Shown here piece by piece: positions 12,610 to 26,000 of a stretch of 64,000 nucleotides of DNA (positions are counted from its first letter, which is position 1; every line of letters begins with the position of its first letter). The position numbers and the translations under genes are program-made. The notes beneath the pieces are model-generated. The model saw only the letters and a list, made by a program, of their open reading frames with translations, made no database searches and was not told the DNA's origin. The stretch comes from Taenia hydatigena (taxonomy: Eukaryota > Platyhelminthes > Cestoda > Cyclophyllidea > Taeniidae). The DNA is taken from the NCBI GenBank assembly GCA_036345935.2, contig JADWOT020001676.1, forward strand, positions 1 through 64,000, given 5' to 3'.

Positions 12610-13084
12610 AAAATCTTTTGTGGGTCACATCAATCAGATTCGGCAGCCTTAACCTTGTCGAAGCAACCACCCTCAACGAGGTCATGTCGTGCTCAATCCT
12701 TAAACATGAGTCTGACTCACGAAGAAAAGACAACCAATCATCCTACGACTTGATTTCATGTTGGAACAGCAGCATTTTACGACTTAGGCTTAAAAAGTAG
12801 TCTATAGCTTTAAGCGATCATCGATCACGAAATTCGAGGCCTGAGCATTAATAATGATAATCACAGTCAGTTATTAAACCACCCGTTTAGGGGATTTCGC
12901 TCACTCCTTAACGTTCGAAATCAGGTCAGCCCACGGCTTTGCCGTCCTGTTACACAAAGAATTGAACACTTCCGAATTCATGGCCCAGCGATCAGTGCCA
13001 TGCGAATCACAGAAACAAATGCAGCACCTCTGGTTCAGTGAAAAAGAGTACGCAAAGACAACAGCATTGCATATGCTGACCCAC

Positions 13085-13136
13085 CTAACCGGTTGATCCG
13101 GTGTCAATTTTGTTGATGATATGCATGATGATGTGC
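13085..13136 (-). pseudogene. Detached copy of the penultimate RyR exon (in copy A)
   Basis: A 52 nt exon between TTTTGTAG and GTGGGT, the same length and splice context as the exon at 57279-57330. It reads MHIINK followed by a degraded TGQ; the last codon is TAG where the family has CAG (Gln). No other RyR exon lies next to it except surrounding intron sequence, so it is a passenger of the duplication. Confidence 0.75.
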
Positions 13137-13574
13137 CTACAAAAGGTAGATGTGTCTGCATCACGTGGTGGCCATGGAGCGCAACGCGTGCCCCTCCATG
13201 TATCACGGCCTCAAAGGGTGGCAGGATTGGCTGCATGATAAAAATCAAAGTATAGCAAAGAACCGAAAATAAAATATAACTAAAATACAACAAACCCACA
13301 TAATTGGCATAGAATCTAACACACATCGGATGATAAGAATACGAGGCCGATAGCACTTTAGACTATACGGCAATCGATGTTAGGCTCGGCCCTTTTAGCC
13401 CCTCCTCCTTCCTTCCGTAACTCTGGTGACAACGAGATCGGGGGAAGCACTCAGACAACAAGGTAAGGATAAAGTACATAAAATGTGACACTGAAGATTG
13501 TAGAAGGTACTAGAAGGTAGCAGGTGGATGCATTAACTGTTCTAACTAAATCATGAAGGATTCATTGGGTAAAA

Positions 13575-16500
13575 AATTTAATCCTATTTCCAAATCAGTT
13601 GTCAAAACTGGTCCAGAAAGCGATAGCATTTGTGACAAATATTCACGTTTCCTACACTTTTACACAGATCATAATGAACCTGACACACTTACCATCGGTT
13701 GCAATCTATCCGTCCTCTGATTCATTTGAATGCTTCAGTAACCGAGTTGTCACGTCACACAAACAATTGGAAGAAGAAAGGAATAAATTAAAGCCCTTAC
13801 TTATGCAGATTTATAGTGGTGGTTTGCTGATCGTCAGGGGCTTGCGACGGTCAGAGTTTAGCGATGGTTCTACAGGCCTCCTAACAAAGCCTCGCCAATG
13901 TGGCGCCATTGTGTTTGCCAATCAAATCCCCAATAAATGGTGACAATTGTGGTCCCTAAAATGCCAAAACTTTGTTGTAGTTTACATGTGACCCAATTTA
14001 AGATCCATTTTTTCTTAAAACTATGCCCGCTTTGCTGTCAGGAGACTCACTCATTTCACTTAGGCTTCTTTTGTCCGCTGATAAGCTCGAGAGCGCTAGG
14101 CGAATAAGTGCATTTTCTGAGCATTCATTTTCATTTACCTTTCATAATGACTCATGTATTGTTTCAGGGGTCGGTTTAATTGTAAAGAAGGAGTGGGAGC
14201 AGCGTGATTGCAGAATGCAGATTATGAGGCAGTGGATTCAATGCCGCAATAAAATGGGGCTTGAATAAAGACTGCAGAACGTCCGTAGGATGGTGGAGCA
14301 TGTTGCGCTCTAGTGGAGGTAACAAAGTCAAAAGTTTGCATTTTATGTAGAAAAAGTTTGGTAACAACTTGTTTCCGAGCTGTAGAGCGCATTGAAAATT
14401 GCCTGTGGTTGGGTGAAAATCAGATAGTTATTTTTGGTGTACATACGGTCGAATAGTTTGATAGTAAGTCTTTTACGTCAGCTGCGCTGCCTTCATTAAA
14501 CCCTAAAAGCTTTGAGGTCGAGTGCTGGGCACAGTTTGACATCATACGCCGATTTTGACTTCGATGACCACACTTTGGCCACTCCTAGGTCTAATGGTTG
14601 ACACGGTCACTGGTATGCTATAAAATTTGAGATAGTTATCCACGGAAGACAAACCCGACCATGCACGGGAGAAGACAGGTGAAAGTTGAGCCTTTTCATT
14701 GGAGGCGTAACAGCTCACACAACTCAGCATTATCATTTGTGCTCCTCTTTTCTTTCCAGCAGCGCAGTTTTGGAGGTGAGAGTCCACGCAGGTCGATGCG
14801 TCACATGCAGGAGCGGTGACGACGCTTAACCCATCGAAGCGGTCAGAAGTAATGTCTAGCAGGGTTTGGCTCACGTGTAATATAACTTTTGAGGCTTGAC
14901 CAGTACCTTGCAACCAATACCTCAAATGCGCTAAACCACATTTTTCACATTTAGACACAAATCTCATTGTCAGCACGCAGCTTAATGTTGCTTTGATTGG
15001 CCTCACTCTTACCCAAAAAACCCATTAATTAGTGTTAACTGAACTGGGTCTTATTAAACAAAGTTGCAAGAGGGAGAGAAAGACCAAGACAACCAATAAA
15101 TTTCTGTCAGGAGAACAAACGCCAAAGTCCTTCGTTCCATAATGCCTATGCATTGGAAGGGTGGACCACACCCATACTCTGAGCATGGAACATTTTGCAT
15201 GCTCTCAGTACCCATTTTCTTCCTTAACTGATTTATCACTCAGCTGCAGAATTTCAAGCATGATCTCCTTCTCATATGAGCATGTGAGATAACAAATGTC
15301 GAATGCTGCAATGTTTAAACTCTAATGTCAACCTTATTTACCAAAGAGTTAAACGCTTTGTGGTTTAGGATCAGAGGTTACATTGAGTTGTAACTGGAGT
15401 GCAGAAGTAGACTCAATTAGCCATTGTCATCCAGCAATTTATAGTCTTCTGATGGGTCCACCAGGACCACGTAGGAGAAGCATTCGTTAGCCTACTTCAA
15501 CGAACCGCCCTCTCTTCCGCTTAAACGGTCGTCGTTTAGGGTCAGCCTCTAGCGAGAAAAGAAGGACACAACAGATGGCCGGCCTACTCACATCCCCTCT
15601 CCCCACCACCATTATTAAGCGGGAGGAAACCCAAGCTTCAAACAGATAAATTTTTGGAAGCGAGTAAGCATTAATGACTAGAGGACTAATTTGTGAGATA
15701 GCCTTGATTTCCACCATTTTTGTCGTCTGTGCCGCGAACCAGTGGGGCGGAGATGAAACCAGACAAATGCATTGTAGGTCGCAAGCAGCAATAGCAAAAT
15801 GAATGCAAGAAATGGATGGGAAAGAAAATACATCTTGACTCAGCCAAATTTGACGTCACACATATTGGGTGAAGCAGGAACAGGAAAAATCCTTGGAATA
15901 CTTTTACAGCAACACTGGCGCTCAACGTATCATTTGGGCGACAACTGAAATGTCTTCGGCCTAACCAAAAGAAGGAACATCCAGGTTTACGGAAGGGGAG
16001 GTGGTTGGGGGCAAGCAGCCCAGCTTGCTGAGTCAACTAAGGAGGATTCTTTAATTCTATTCGCCAATTTCTTGCCATTCAAGTTCTTTATTTCCTGTGG
16101 GCACGTCGTATCAAAAGGTTGAAGGTAAAAACCAACTTAAGCTTGTCAAAGAGTTAAACATGCATTTATAACCAAAAGGAAAAGCTTGAAAGCGGAAATT
16201 GAAAATGAGGACAGATAATGTTCTGCTGTGAGGATGAAAGCAATGTCTCCATGAATGGGACCGATTGGATCCTTCCACATGACGCCAGCACTTCAACCAT
16301 TACCTCTCGTTCATCAGCAAAGCAAAATTACACTTTGACCACCACCTCAGTATCTGAAAACCATGATCGACCCCAGGCGATAATCACGAAATAAAAGCTG
16401 ACGGCCCACCAAGATGAAGTCTAACCCTCAAGCAAATATCATATCATTTAAAGAGTACAAAGCTTGCTTAACCAGTGCACGGGAGATACTTCAGCACATG

Positions 16501-17360
16501 ACGGTCGAGGGATGATTGAAGCCACTTTAGTCATGCGTAATCGCGTGTTGTGCTCACAATAGCGAATGTTTGGTGGCCCGCCACAGCTACCCTGTAAGCA
16601 TATGGGGACAGCTGCATTGTGTATTGAGGTGATTATCATCAGGAGCCGTCCAAAGATCAAGGGGAAGTCCACGGTGTCCATGCCAACATTGTGTTTGCAT
16701 AAAACAAAATGAGTGGTAGAAGCCCAATATATTGAATGGATGCTCTTGAGTAAGTGTAAGCTAGATAGACTCGCTTCTGGTGGCCAATTTACTTTTGGTA
16801 TCAGCAATAACTAGTCCACTTCCATTTAGTCCACATCCAACTTATTTAACCGATCCTGACTACGACTGTTAAAAGTCTCGAGTCCAGACAACCGTCTGCT
16901 TGCAGCAAAGGAAGAGGACAAGGGAGAGACAGAGAGTGAATGAGATTGTGCGATCTCTTGCGACAATACGACATGCCTCCCAGTGCTTGGCTAGACGTGC
17001 CTGTTTTTGACAAAGAGCCCTCTCTTGAACACCTTCAAAGTGTTGCAAGAAGATCTATCTCACAATTAAATGACCCATAAAAAAGAAAACTATGGCAGAG
17101 TATGGCGTCCATTTTCCACCTCGATAGTTAAACTCAGAGATTAACTGGCACGATAGGGTAAAAGTGAATGCGGCAAGTAGTTTGTTGGCACATAATACAG
17201 ACAACGTTTAGTTAGAAAGCAACAAGCTTTTGTCATTTGAAGGGCGACTAGGTTAATTCTGTTATAAACGCTTGAGGCTCATGAGGTAAGAATGTCTACG
17301 CCTCAACGTTGGGTTCTACCAGATGTGGGACAGACACAACAGATGTCTCACATACTTAGT
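13575..17360 (+). repeat. Downstream-flank repeat, copy 1 (no homeobox)
   Basis: Non-coding block homologous to the flank 3' of the homeobox gene. From about 14330 it follows 62.1-63.95 kb, sharing segments such as GAGAGTCCACGCAGG and TGATCAGTACCTT-like motifs. At 15.85-15.97 kb it matches the last 250 nt of the window. Its left part (13575-14330) is shared with 38.85-39.6 kb but not with the flank at 62 kb. Its right part (about 16.45-17.36 kb) is shared with 35.2-37.2 kb. Open frames in it, such as 13599-13943 and 14542-15006, are not conserved between copies, which argues against coding. Confidence 0.7.
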
Positions 17361-20300
17361 GGGATGGTGATGTAGGCTATTCTACTCCCCTCTCCTTCCA
17401 AAGGCTTGACGGATATTAGAGGTCAAAGTGTTGTGGCGGTGAGTGCACTTCTTTGGTAGAAGTGAAGGTAACATGCATGTCCGGCTAGAAAAAACAAAAG
17501 CAATGAATGAAATAGAGATAAAGGGACAAAGAGACGTAGAAATGAAATAGAGGAAGGATAGGAAGGAGGGATGGGGTTTGAAAATGGGTATCCTAAGATG
17601 TGCCTGCACATTACTGTAGTGCAGCATGCCCAATTTTTTTCCCTCTTTCCCATCTATCCAAAAGCCGATTTGTTTGCTCACTCATCTAGCCATGTGATCA
17701 GGTAAAATATAAAGGAACTAACTTAGTAAAAGGATCTTGCATTATGTTACGAGCATCAAACTCGAAGCGGTTGATCACAGTTTCCCTTTCCCGTGTGACA
17801 TACACAGGACACCAGGTATGATAGCATTAAAGTAGCGCATGTAGGTGAAGCAAGGGAGAGAAAAGAAAAAAAATTGTAAGAGACTAGAGAGAGAGGGCTC
17901 AGTAGCATAACTTACCCTTACTTTCTATGATATTTATCTGTTATGGCCCCCTGACGTCTCTGGAACGACGAGGTGGGAAGGTGAGGGAAAAGAGGAGAAG
18001 GAGACGACGGAATTGGAGAATGAAGGGAGGACTGGCGTAGAGAAGGAAAAAAAGTGGATGGGAAGCAGTGACAAATAGTTAAAGCGGGCTTCATTGCGGA
18101 TGAAGATTCAAGGCGTAGAAGAGGATGTCCAACGGTTTGTTTTGCGAATGACCTCTTCTAATCCGACGCGTGCAAATTTATTGGTAGCACGTGTGGTGTG
18201 ATGTCGGCTTTTGACAGCATCCCTTGCAGGTAGTTTTGTAAAAGCAGGCATCACTTGACTTAGTTCTTTTCTACATTAGGCGAATTATGTGCATCATTGA
18301 GAAGGATCACCAGCGCTACTGTGCATCGCTTCGACTGCATTGCCTTTATGAACCTGCTTGTCCTCGGTCATTTTACCTCTGATGTTCCCTTCTTGATTGA
18401 CACTTTTAGGGCATTTTCGAACAGCAAGGGCTAGGAATTAAGCAAAGAAGTTAGCGACTTATCCCTGGCGATCGCCATAAGGCTAAGAGAGGCACGTTTA
18501 AGGTCAGTCGTTGCCTTGTATTAAGGAAAACAAAGGCGCTGTCTGCGTCTCTTTTGTATAGAGGAGGCACAAGTTTTGTTCAACTGAATGGAATATAAGA
18601 ATGGTTGGGTCAGAGGTGAAGATGAAACCTTTACAAAAGAGAAGTAAAGGAAGGGAGGAAGAAAGGTCATCGAATGTTTCTGTACAGTGTTGTGGCGCTG
18701 TGTCCCTTACTCTCTCCCCTCATTATTCCATAATTGTCTGAGTCCATTTAATTACTCATTTGCCTGATCGTGTATTCGAGTAAAACTTGTGGAAGTCGAT
18801 TTTGTTAAAGAATATGAAATTCTTTTAAACGACACACTCGTAGATGCAACCCGTAGTTTTATCGCGATGGGTCAGATAAACTAGGATACCAGTTGAGACA
18901 ATTCTGAACTGATGCATACGAACGGTGGAGAAGGTAAGGAGAACACAACTAATCCTTATTTCTTGTGAATTCTTTTTTGGCTCTATGGCATTTTTGAATA
19001 GCAAACTGAAAAGTTAGAGGAGTTACAGGAGAGACCGGGAAAGAGAGAGACGTTGGATGAGGATGATTAGAAGTAGACCGAATGTGAGTACACTCCGACC
19101 GCGCATCACTTCTGATAGCGACTGACAAATCTACCCTTCTACCAGTCCTTATTCTTGCGCTCAGGTGAATGCTTTTTGCTACCCTGTTTGCATCTCCACC
19201 AAAACAATCTCCCATTCAGCTGTGAAAGTGTCAACCACATTGCCTGCTTCGCGTGTCAACGGCCGCTTAGCACGATTTCATTTGCGCTGGCATTCCACCT
19301 CAAATTTAACAGTAACGAGTTGTAAGACGCTGGGAAAAACAGAACAGGGAAGGAAAGGAGATGTAATGGTTGGCGATCGCCCAACCCCTTTACAAAGCAC
19401 AAATCTTGAAACACCAAACGTCTGGTAATGCGAAAATACACACACGGTAATTTATCCAAACATCCACGTGGTGGAATCAAAGGTCCAAACGCTCAATTAT
19501 ATCAGGTTGCGTTCAACGTTTACAATAAACTAATTCTTGTTATGTGCAATGGTTAGACACTTTGAACACCCTCAGATAGCGTGGATGTTAAAATAAGAAC
19601 GGACTATCAAGCACTTGCCTGTTTAAAAACAGTGCAGATGATTGATCGTTTAGCTGCATTTTTTTACAAGGAACTGCGACACCAGAAATTATACAGCTTA
19701 TTGCAGAAAGGTGTATACTCCTAGCAATGATTTGCATACAAGGAGGACCTTATTCGGTCCATAACTGGCAAGGCTCCATCATTTTGAGGGCTAGCTCTTG
19801 CTAGACTATCTTGGTCCTTCCGGAGCTCAAAGGCAAGCGATACAACAGGGTATACATGCATGGCTCTGGATAAGTAAACAGGGTGAACCTCACTAATATC
19901 GGACAGCTAAAGACTTTCACTAAAGGTGCACAATATGATGACTGGGATTTAGGCCTACAACGGGCTCTTTTCGCATGCACGGCTACAATTCATGCAACAA
20001 TTAATATTTTACTGTAAATAAGACTTACAGGCCGTAATATGAGAGTGTCTCCTAGTATCTTTACGTCAAGTACGGAGGTAGCAGCAAACAGTGCCTAGGG
20101 TCTAAACTGAGTCCAAAAGAAGGCACAAGTAAACTTGTGGCATCACACGCAAGCACCCACGACTCTCCTGCATGAGCCAGAAGAAACATCAAAACAGGCG
20201 AATTTTGGAATAACGCCTATCGAGATGGAAAATTAGTACTCAAATTTAGGCCACTTTTGAGATGCAATTTTCATCACCTTTAGGATAAAGGTTTAATTTG

Positions 20301-23210
20301 AGTCAAGAGCGTTTTATCATCTATCAAGTGTTTTGTCTACATCTCACTGCTAGGTTTATAGCCACTAACCATTTAAAATTACATTTGCCATTCTACAAAG
20401 GCGAGCCGCTAATTAGATATAAAAATGAGTTTGCGCGCTAATGACTGTAAGAAAGACGTCCAATAAGGGCAGTACCAAAGACAGGCTAGTGAGACTAGTG
20501 ACCAGCGCAATACTTTTGTCGTTGAAAAGGATACTTGGGAGACGAGGATGCAGCCATCGCGCGTTTAGTGATGAAAGTTTTGTTAGAAATCACAGGAGGG
20601 AGGAGATAGTATCCCGAGCAACCTAACTTTACACTTCAGTACGTCAGCTCTGACCAAGCTTTCAGATGATTTTAAGGCAGAAGGCAAGGAAACAAGAGGG
20701 TGACGCGCTGTATCCTTATCTATTGCGTAATAATTGTGGCGACAGAGACTACGCTGCTACCGTCCAAAAAGCTGTATCTATCTACTTTTGTAGCCTCCTG
20801 GGACTTACTTAAAGGCAAGGGAAGGAAGAGTTTTAACGCATATTACATACATATATACATAATTTACAGAAGGAATGGAGCTGCTGGCATGGCCCAGAGG
20901 CTGGCCCACGCGGTACCTCTGTAGGGCCACCTCTGTGACCGAGACCGATACCGTCAGTCTAAACAAACACAGAGTTACACCTGTCATTTATGCCAATAAG
21001 TTTGTAACAAAATTTTCAGCCTGCTCGAGAATGGCGCTTAAATTTCCATATGTAGTGCTTGACAATTAAGCATCCTTTTTAACTTAAATAGTAGAATTTT
21101 GCATGATGCATAGTGTTTTCACAATAGTATGAAACTGCTTGCAATTCTATTCTAATTCAAATTAATTTACTTTTGATGATAAACTGGATTTAGTTTGTTA
21201 CTATTGTTTAGAGAAGTTTTGGCAGTATTTTCTGAGTTAAATTTGATTCGATACTTTTACAAAATTGTTAAACATTCTCTAGAATAAAGAGCAATTATTC
21301 TACAGTGGTTGTTCTAGCTTGGCCGTTTCAAGGTCATTAGTCGTATTTGGTACATCGTCTGCTGACATGGTTAGTGCCTTGCGCGTTTTGATTGCGACAG
21401 TATTTTGGTTGGGTAAGCTCTGCAGGTTTAAGAATGAGAGCAGCTGCCTTATTTTAGGCTTCAAGTGACATCAATGATGACTAGCCAAACCTTAAGGATG
21501 ACAGGAATGCGCCCGCCTGTGGCAACGTATCTGGTATGCACCAAGGGATTACCAAAATGCCGAGTTCAAAGTTTAGATCCTCTCGTGCTCTCTACTCCAG
21601 CCTAGAAGTTGGTGTGATCTGTGTCGTGTCTCAATGACTTCGTTGTGCATCCTTTTCTCAAAGTTCATTCACAAATGTAATGCGGCGGCTACATTTTCCT
21701 AATTGTTGCAGTAATCGTGTCCATGAAATTTGTCTTGCCCAGCGAATGCAGATGCAACTGTTGTGTCCTCCCTTCCTATTCACTGAGGAACCGAATGTCG
21801 CCTACTGTAACTTTAGTAGACTCGATCGGAACATGCTTAAGCTGTGGTCGTAAAGATTCTGCTGCGACTGGGACGTCAACTTTCAGTCAGCCCCATCGTC
21901 ACACAGCGTGTCAATCCACCGCCTTGATTGACTTTGCTTCCTTAAGTCTCAGCATGCTCCTGTATATATGAGGGTGCTCTTTAAATGGAGCATTTGGTGA
22001 CACAGGTGATGGGTAGATGTAGGCATCGATTGAACAAACGAAGCGGCAATTAAGTTGTTTTCTCCGAGTCTGCAAAGGACAAGTGTATGGTTGAGACCGT
22101 GTCACCGCTGAAGGGCGTTTTGGCTGACGAAATTTGTCGCAAAGTGGGATGCAAGCATGCCATGCCATGGCTCATCCTTTGTGATATGGTGGGCAGAATA
22201 GACCATGTGAACGAGCGTGATGGTTGAGGATGTATGGAGGAAGTGACTTGTTGATTTATAGGTGCGTATAAATGCGCATTTATTTGTATTGGAAGAACTT
22301 CCATTTATGCATGGCATTTGCTGTATATGCACCTTGATGAGGGGTTGCGTCTGAGTGCAGGATGTAGTGTTTTGCATCAGCCATCGTCACCGTCTGTTCG
22401 GCGGGGATCAAACGCTGCTTTAGGAAGAACCATGTCTCTTCTTACTTATTTTCCACAAGTTCCACTTTTTTACTGCCATCAATTGCATAGATGGTATATT
22501 TTAACTATGGTTAGTTCCGGATTTTGTGCCAATTGGCATCTAGTCAAACCACTGGCTGAATTTGTCTATCTTGCGCTTTTTGTTTCGGCTTTCCAATTGG
22601 AAGGGCAGATGGCGCACGTTCGTCCATTACCCGTATTGTCATTCTAACCTAACCAAGGAAGGTTGCTAAGTAGGATTTAATGAATATGCACGTGCATTTG
22701 AAGAACTCAACTTGGGACAAGTTGCTTGCGTTTGTTACAAAGTATGCTAAATTCGTAGCTACTGGATTGAGTGTACTTCATGCTTTTAGGTAATATGCTG
22801 CGATTTGAGTCATTTCACGTGTAAACATTTACAATGGACTGCAGTTGTCATCTCCAACTATGTGTTCTTATTTTTGAGTTTAAAACAGCAGCATAGTGTT
22901 ACGCTCAGTTTTATTAAGCTATTATATTCTAATTAGTTTACTTGTGGTTAAAAAGCTTGCTGCTGCTTTGCTGGTTCTCACTGTTTTGTGGAGTTGAGGA
23001 GGAACATTTCGTAATTTACTGTCCATCTTTACGCGCGCTCAGATCTTGCTGAATGTCAAGCAATTCTGTAGGTTCCTTTCTACTGATGTTAGTTTGTAAA
23101 CAAGCAAGAAGCCATGGGAGAGGACGCGACTTTGACTGTTTGGTGTTCCTTGTGTGAACCACTGAACTGTGCACGTTTGTTATTATCAAAAGAAGCATCT
23201 TAGGATGCCC
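17360..23210. other. Stretch without recognised gene; purine-rich tracts
   Basis: No exon, repeat copy or RNA gene was recognised. Purine-rich runs (GAGG and GAAAG type) occur at about 17.47-17.58, 17.86-18.06 and 18.6-18.67 kb. Open frames at 18949-19215 and 22318-22647 lack motifs and overlap frames on the other strand. Confidence 0.4.
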
Positions 23211-23219
23211 GTTTTCGAA

Positions 23220-23720
23220 GTACTTATGATTGAAGTGTTTATTGGGAACGTATTGTCACGACGGGGGAGGGAATCGAGCTTAACGTCAAATGCCGAGTAG
23301 TCTCAATTTCTATTTGCTTCATCGATGTGTGTTAGATTCTATGCTAAATAGGACGGTTTTGAATTGACGTGTTTCATTTTTGATTACACATTTAATACTC
23401 ACCCTTTGAGGTCATGTGACACATGGAGGGGAACGCATTGCGCTCTCTGTCTACTAAGTTACACAGAGACATCTACATTTTGTAGGCACTTTCTCATGCA
23501 TTATTATCAACAAACCCGACACCGAATTCACTGGCCAGGTGGGTTTACACACACAATGTTGTTATTTTCGCTTACTCTTCTTTTATTGCGCCAGAGGTGC
23601 TGTATTTGTTACTGTGATTTGCATGATCCCCGTTGCTGCGCCTCAAACTCAAGGGTGTCCGATTTTGCGTGCTGTAGAATGGTGGAACCGCGGACACACG
23701 CATGCGTGTGTATGATGCCA
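23220..23720 (+). pseudogene. Second detached copy of the penultimate RyR exon
   Basis: Homologous to 57.0-57.47 kb over flank and exon. The exon core is 23486-23538, between TTTTGTAG and GTGGGT. It is 53 nt, one more than the other copies, so it is frameshifted after LMH. Its remaining residues (NKPDTEFTGQ in the shifted frame) are closer to the usual RyR form than the copy in the larger RyR remnant. It lies on the plus strand whereas the nearby homeobox fragment B is on the minus strand, so the two were separated or inverted after duplication. Confidence 0.7.
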
Positions 23721-24699
23721 TGTTGGTTAAAGATACGGCTATATTCTGTAAGGTGAGGGCTAACCAGACTAACAAAATGTATAAGTGGAGTTTGACTTCT
23801 GTTGTTACTACTCCAAACACTGCATGCATAGCTAATAATTTGGAATTTGACTAATTAAATTGGAACAATTTAGGCACAGTTTGCAGCGTTTAACGGTAAC
23901 ATGTTCGCATGGCCTTGGCATGCCCTAGCTCTTTAGTTAAAAGCAGGTCTATCCAGCAGGATTTTTCCACTTCACTTACTAGTCTCAAGTTCTACTAACT
24001 GTAAAGTATGCATCTTTCTGTAGACTTATCTCACGCGACAATTTATGGAGTGCCTTGTGAAGTCAATTTGCATTGGCAATTAAAATATAGGATAAGAATT
24101 CACTTCTCCTCACATATGCCGCAAACAGTCGCTTCATTCAGTAAGATATCCACAAGAAATATAATTGAAAGTGTAGAAGATTATCAGGAGTTTGATGATT
24201 GGGGAATTTGGACAAAGAGTGCAGCGTCGTGTCTCTGATGTGAAGGGGAAAGTGGACTGCATAACTGAGCTTCTTACTGGTCGCCTTGCCTCCGTGCATT
24301 GAGATCGGCACTGCAAAGCAGTTTGGTTAGATCTCAGGGCAATTTGTTAGCCATCTAGTAAGCAAATGCTCAGGATTAATGGGTGCTCGTGTGTTTATTT
24401 ATCCTTTGTTTGTGCTTGTCACTACTGCGTAAGCATGCTTTCAGACTACCCGTTCCATCATTACTAACCGTGGCTGTCTATTGATGGGTGAGATCGTTGA
24501 TATGGTCGTGCGATGATCAAATGGATACGTTTGCACACCTGTGCGTTTAATTCGGCCTTGCAGAAAAAAAGTCGGAGTGAAGACGTGATCCAGAGGATAA
24601 CTACTAAAATGGAGAAATTTTAACCATTTGTATGCTATCACTGATCAGCCTGGTACTAATAGAACCAGGCTAAGTTGATAAGCTTTGATTGTAAGGCAC

Positions 24700-25655
24700 T
24701 GATCAAGCCATTTCGTCCATGCAAAGGGAATTTTAGAAAGTGAACTGATTTGTGAATCTTGAAAATAAAATGGAACATAAACCTAACTCTGATTGACATT
24801 ACCGCCGACCGTTTCGATAGGTTAAGCGTTGTCATCGCTCATGTATGTGATGCATCGACCTGTGTGGACTATCACCTCTAAAATGATTCATTTTGGTAGC
24901 TTCCAACTCCACGCATAGCTTTCACGAGAACATCTTTACAAGACAACAGTTAATTTGTTTATTTTTAGAAAACTAAGGCGCACAAAGTGGCTTCTATCGA
25001 AGCATACTATGGGATCTACGAAACAGTTAGAACAACAAAAAGCCAACATCATAGCTACTAAATGAACGACAGACAAAATCAGTCGACAGACGCCTTATAA
25101 AAGTAGAAGTCAAAAACTCGTTTTTTAGTTCTACCAATTCCTTGATATTCTCATCTTCGCCATCGTGCTTATGATCTGTTTCAGTAACAAGCTGATTTTT
25201 GAGTGACATCGCCGGCGCCCAAAATGACTGCTTGTGCCTCAACAACATATCACCACCGATTTGGTACGGGGTAAATGGAACCCTGCGTCTGCCTTGTCTT
25301 TGTGCCTCAGCTAATGTCTGGCGTACGTGAGGCTGTTTTGCAGTTGGCGGTGTAACAAGTGTTTGAATCAGGCATAGGCCTGCCGGCAGCAAGCTGCTAA
25401 AGAATTATGTAATTTGGAGTTAAGAACACGCTTGCTGGAAGTTGTTGATACGCGCTTGGCGTTAGAAACGGTTGCTGCACTTGTGGTTGTGGCAGCTCTT
25501 GACGTAACTTTGACGACGTGTCAAATAGGAGTGGGTTCGGCGTCGTGAAGTTCGGCAAAGTAGTGAAAGATTGAGGTTGGCCTGAGCTTCCACCTTGCCT
25601 TAAAAGTAAAGATATTTCCATGCAGAATGCCTGTTGTAGTACAGACTTCGTAGGG
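24700..25655 (-). pseudogene. NK2-like homeobox gene, fragment B
   Basis: Minus-strand remnant of the same gene. It begins at about 25655 inside exon 2 (LRQGGSSGQPQ, then LLFDTSSKLRQELPQPQVQQ), shifts frame near 25395, and reaches QRQGRRRVPFTPYQI at the start of the homeodomain. It then jumps straight to the C-terminal region (SLKNQLVTETDHK, then DGEDENIKELVEL). The rest of the homeodomain, the second intron and most of exon 3 are gone. Exon 1 and the promoter are absent. The 3' flank down to about 24700 follows the other copies and shares the 0.5 kb flank deletion of copy A, so A and B descend from one deleted ancestor. Confidence 0.7.
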
Positions 25656-25759
25656 TTAGCCGGTAGCTATCCGAAAATACTAGAACTACTTGAGATTGTA
25701 AGTAGAATCTTGATAAAATAAAATTGCAAGGGAATATTGACCCTTTCCCTGAATCACCC

Positions 25760-26000
25760 ACCGTTATTGCAGATACGATTGGTCAGCAGGCGAGTAAAGT
25801 GGTGGCTGATCAACTAGCAGTTGATCCAAGTGCGACTCAGCTGAAACACAGCAACACTTGAGTGAGTAAACCTTATATTAATATGTCTCTCCATTTCACT
25901 AATCTTACTTTTTGTTTGTTTGTATTTAGAGTTAGATGAGAAGACGAGGTCGCGAACATCGTGCAATTTGGAAAACCAATATTTAATAATATACTGCAAA
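25760..26000 (+). repeat. Fragment of the second repeat family
   Basis: Contains CAGCAGGCGAGTAAAGTGG and CTAGCAGTTGATCCAAGTG, also present at 30.72-30.78 kb, and more weakly at 33.4 kb. It is too short to define boundaries. Confidence 0.45.

Larger units (their letters stand above)
9500..13440 (-). repeat. Duplicated unit, copy A (inverted): RyR 3' exon, homeobox gene and flank
   Basis: Read on the minus strand, this block is collinear with 57.0-64.0 kb on the plus strand. It holds, in order, the RyR intron and penultimate exon (13440-13085), the following RyR intron (to about 12700), the homeobox promoter and three exons (12609-10972), and downstream sequence to about 9500. Relative to the right-hand copy it lacks about 2.3 kb between that RyR intron and the homeobox promoter, including the terminal RyR exon. 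It also lacks about 0.5 kb of homeobox 3' flank. Identity by eye is moderate, with many small indels, so the duplication is not recent. Confidence 0.75.

Noticed and set aside
13599..13943. 114-codon frame with a coiled-coil-like QLEEERNKLKPL
   Set aside because: The homologous DNA at 38.86-39.2 kb has stops and frameshifts in this frame, so it is not a conserved coding region.
20866..20990. GC-rich stretch near 20.87-20.95 kb as a tRNA-derived or LINE fragment
   Set aside because: No internal promoter boxes or known protein motif, and no second copy in the window.
24647..24671. Inverted repeat AGCCTGGT and ACCAGGCT with a 9 nt loop, as a terminator or RNA hairpin
   Set aside because: An 8 bp stem can occur by chance in 64 kb and has no gene context.
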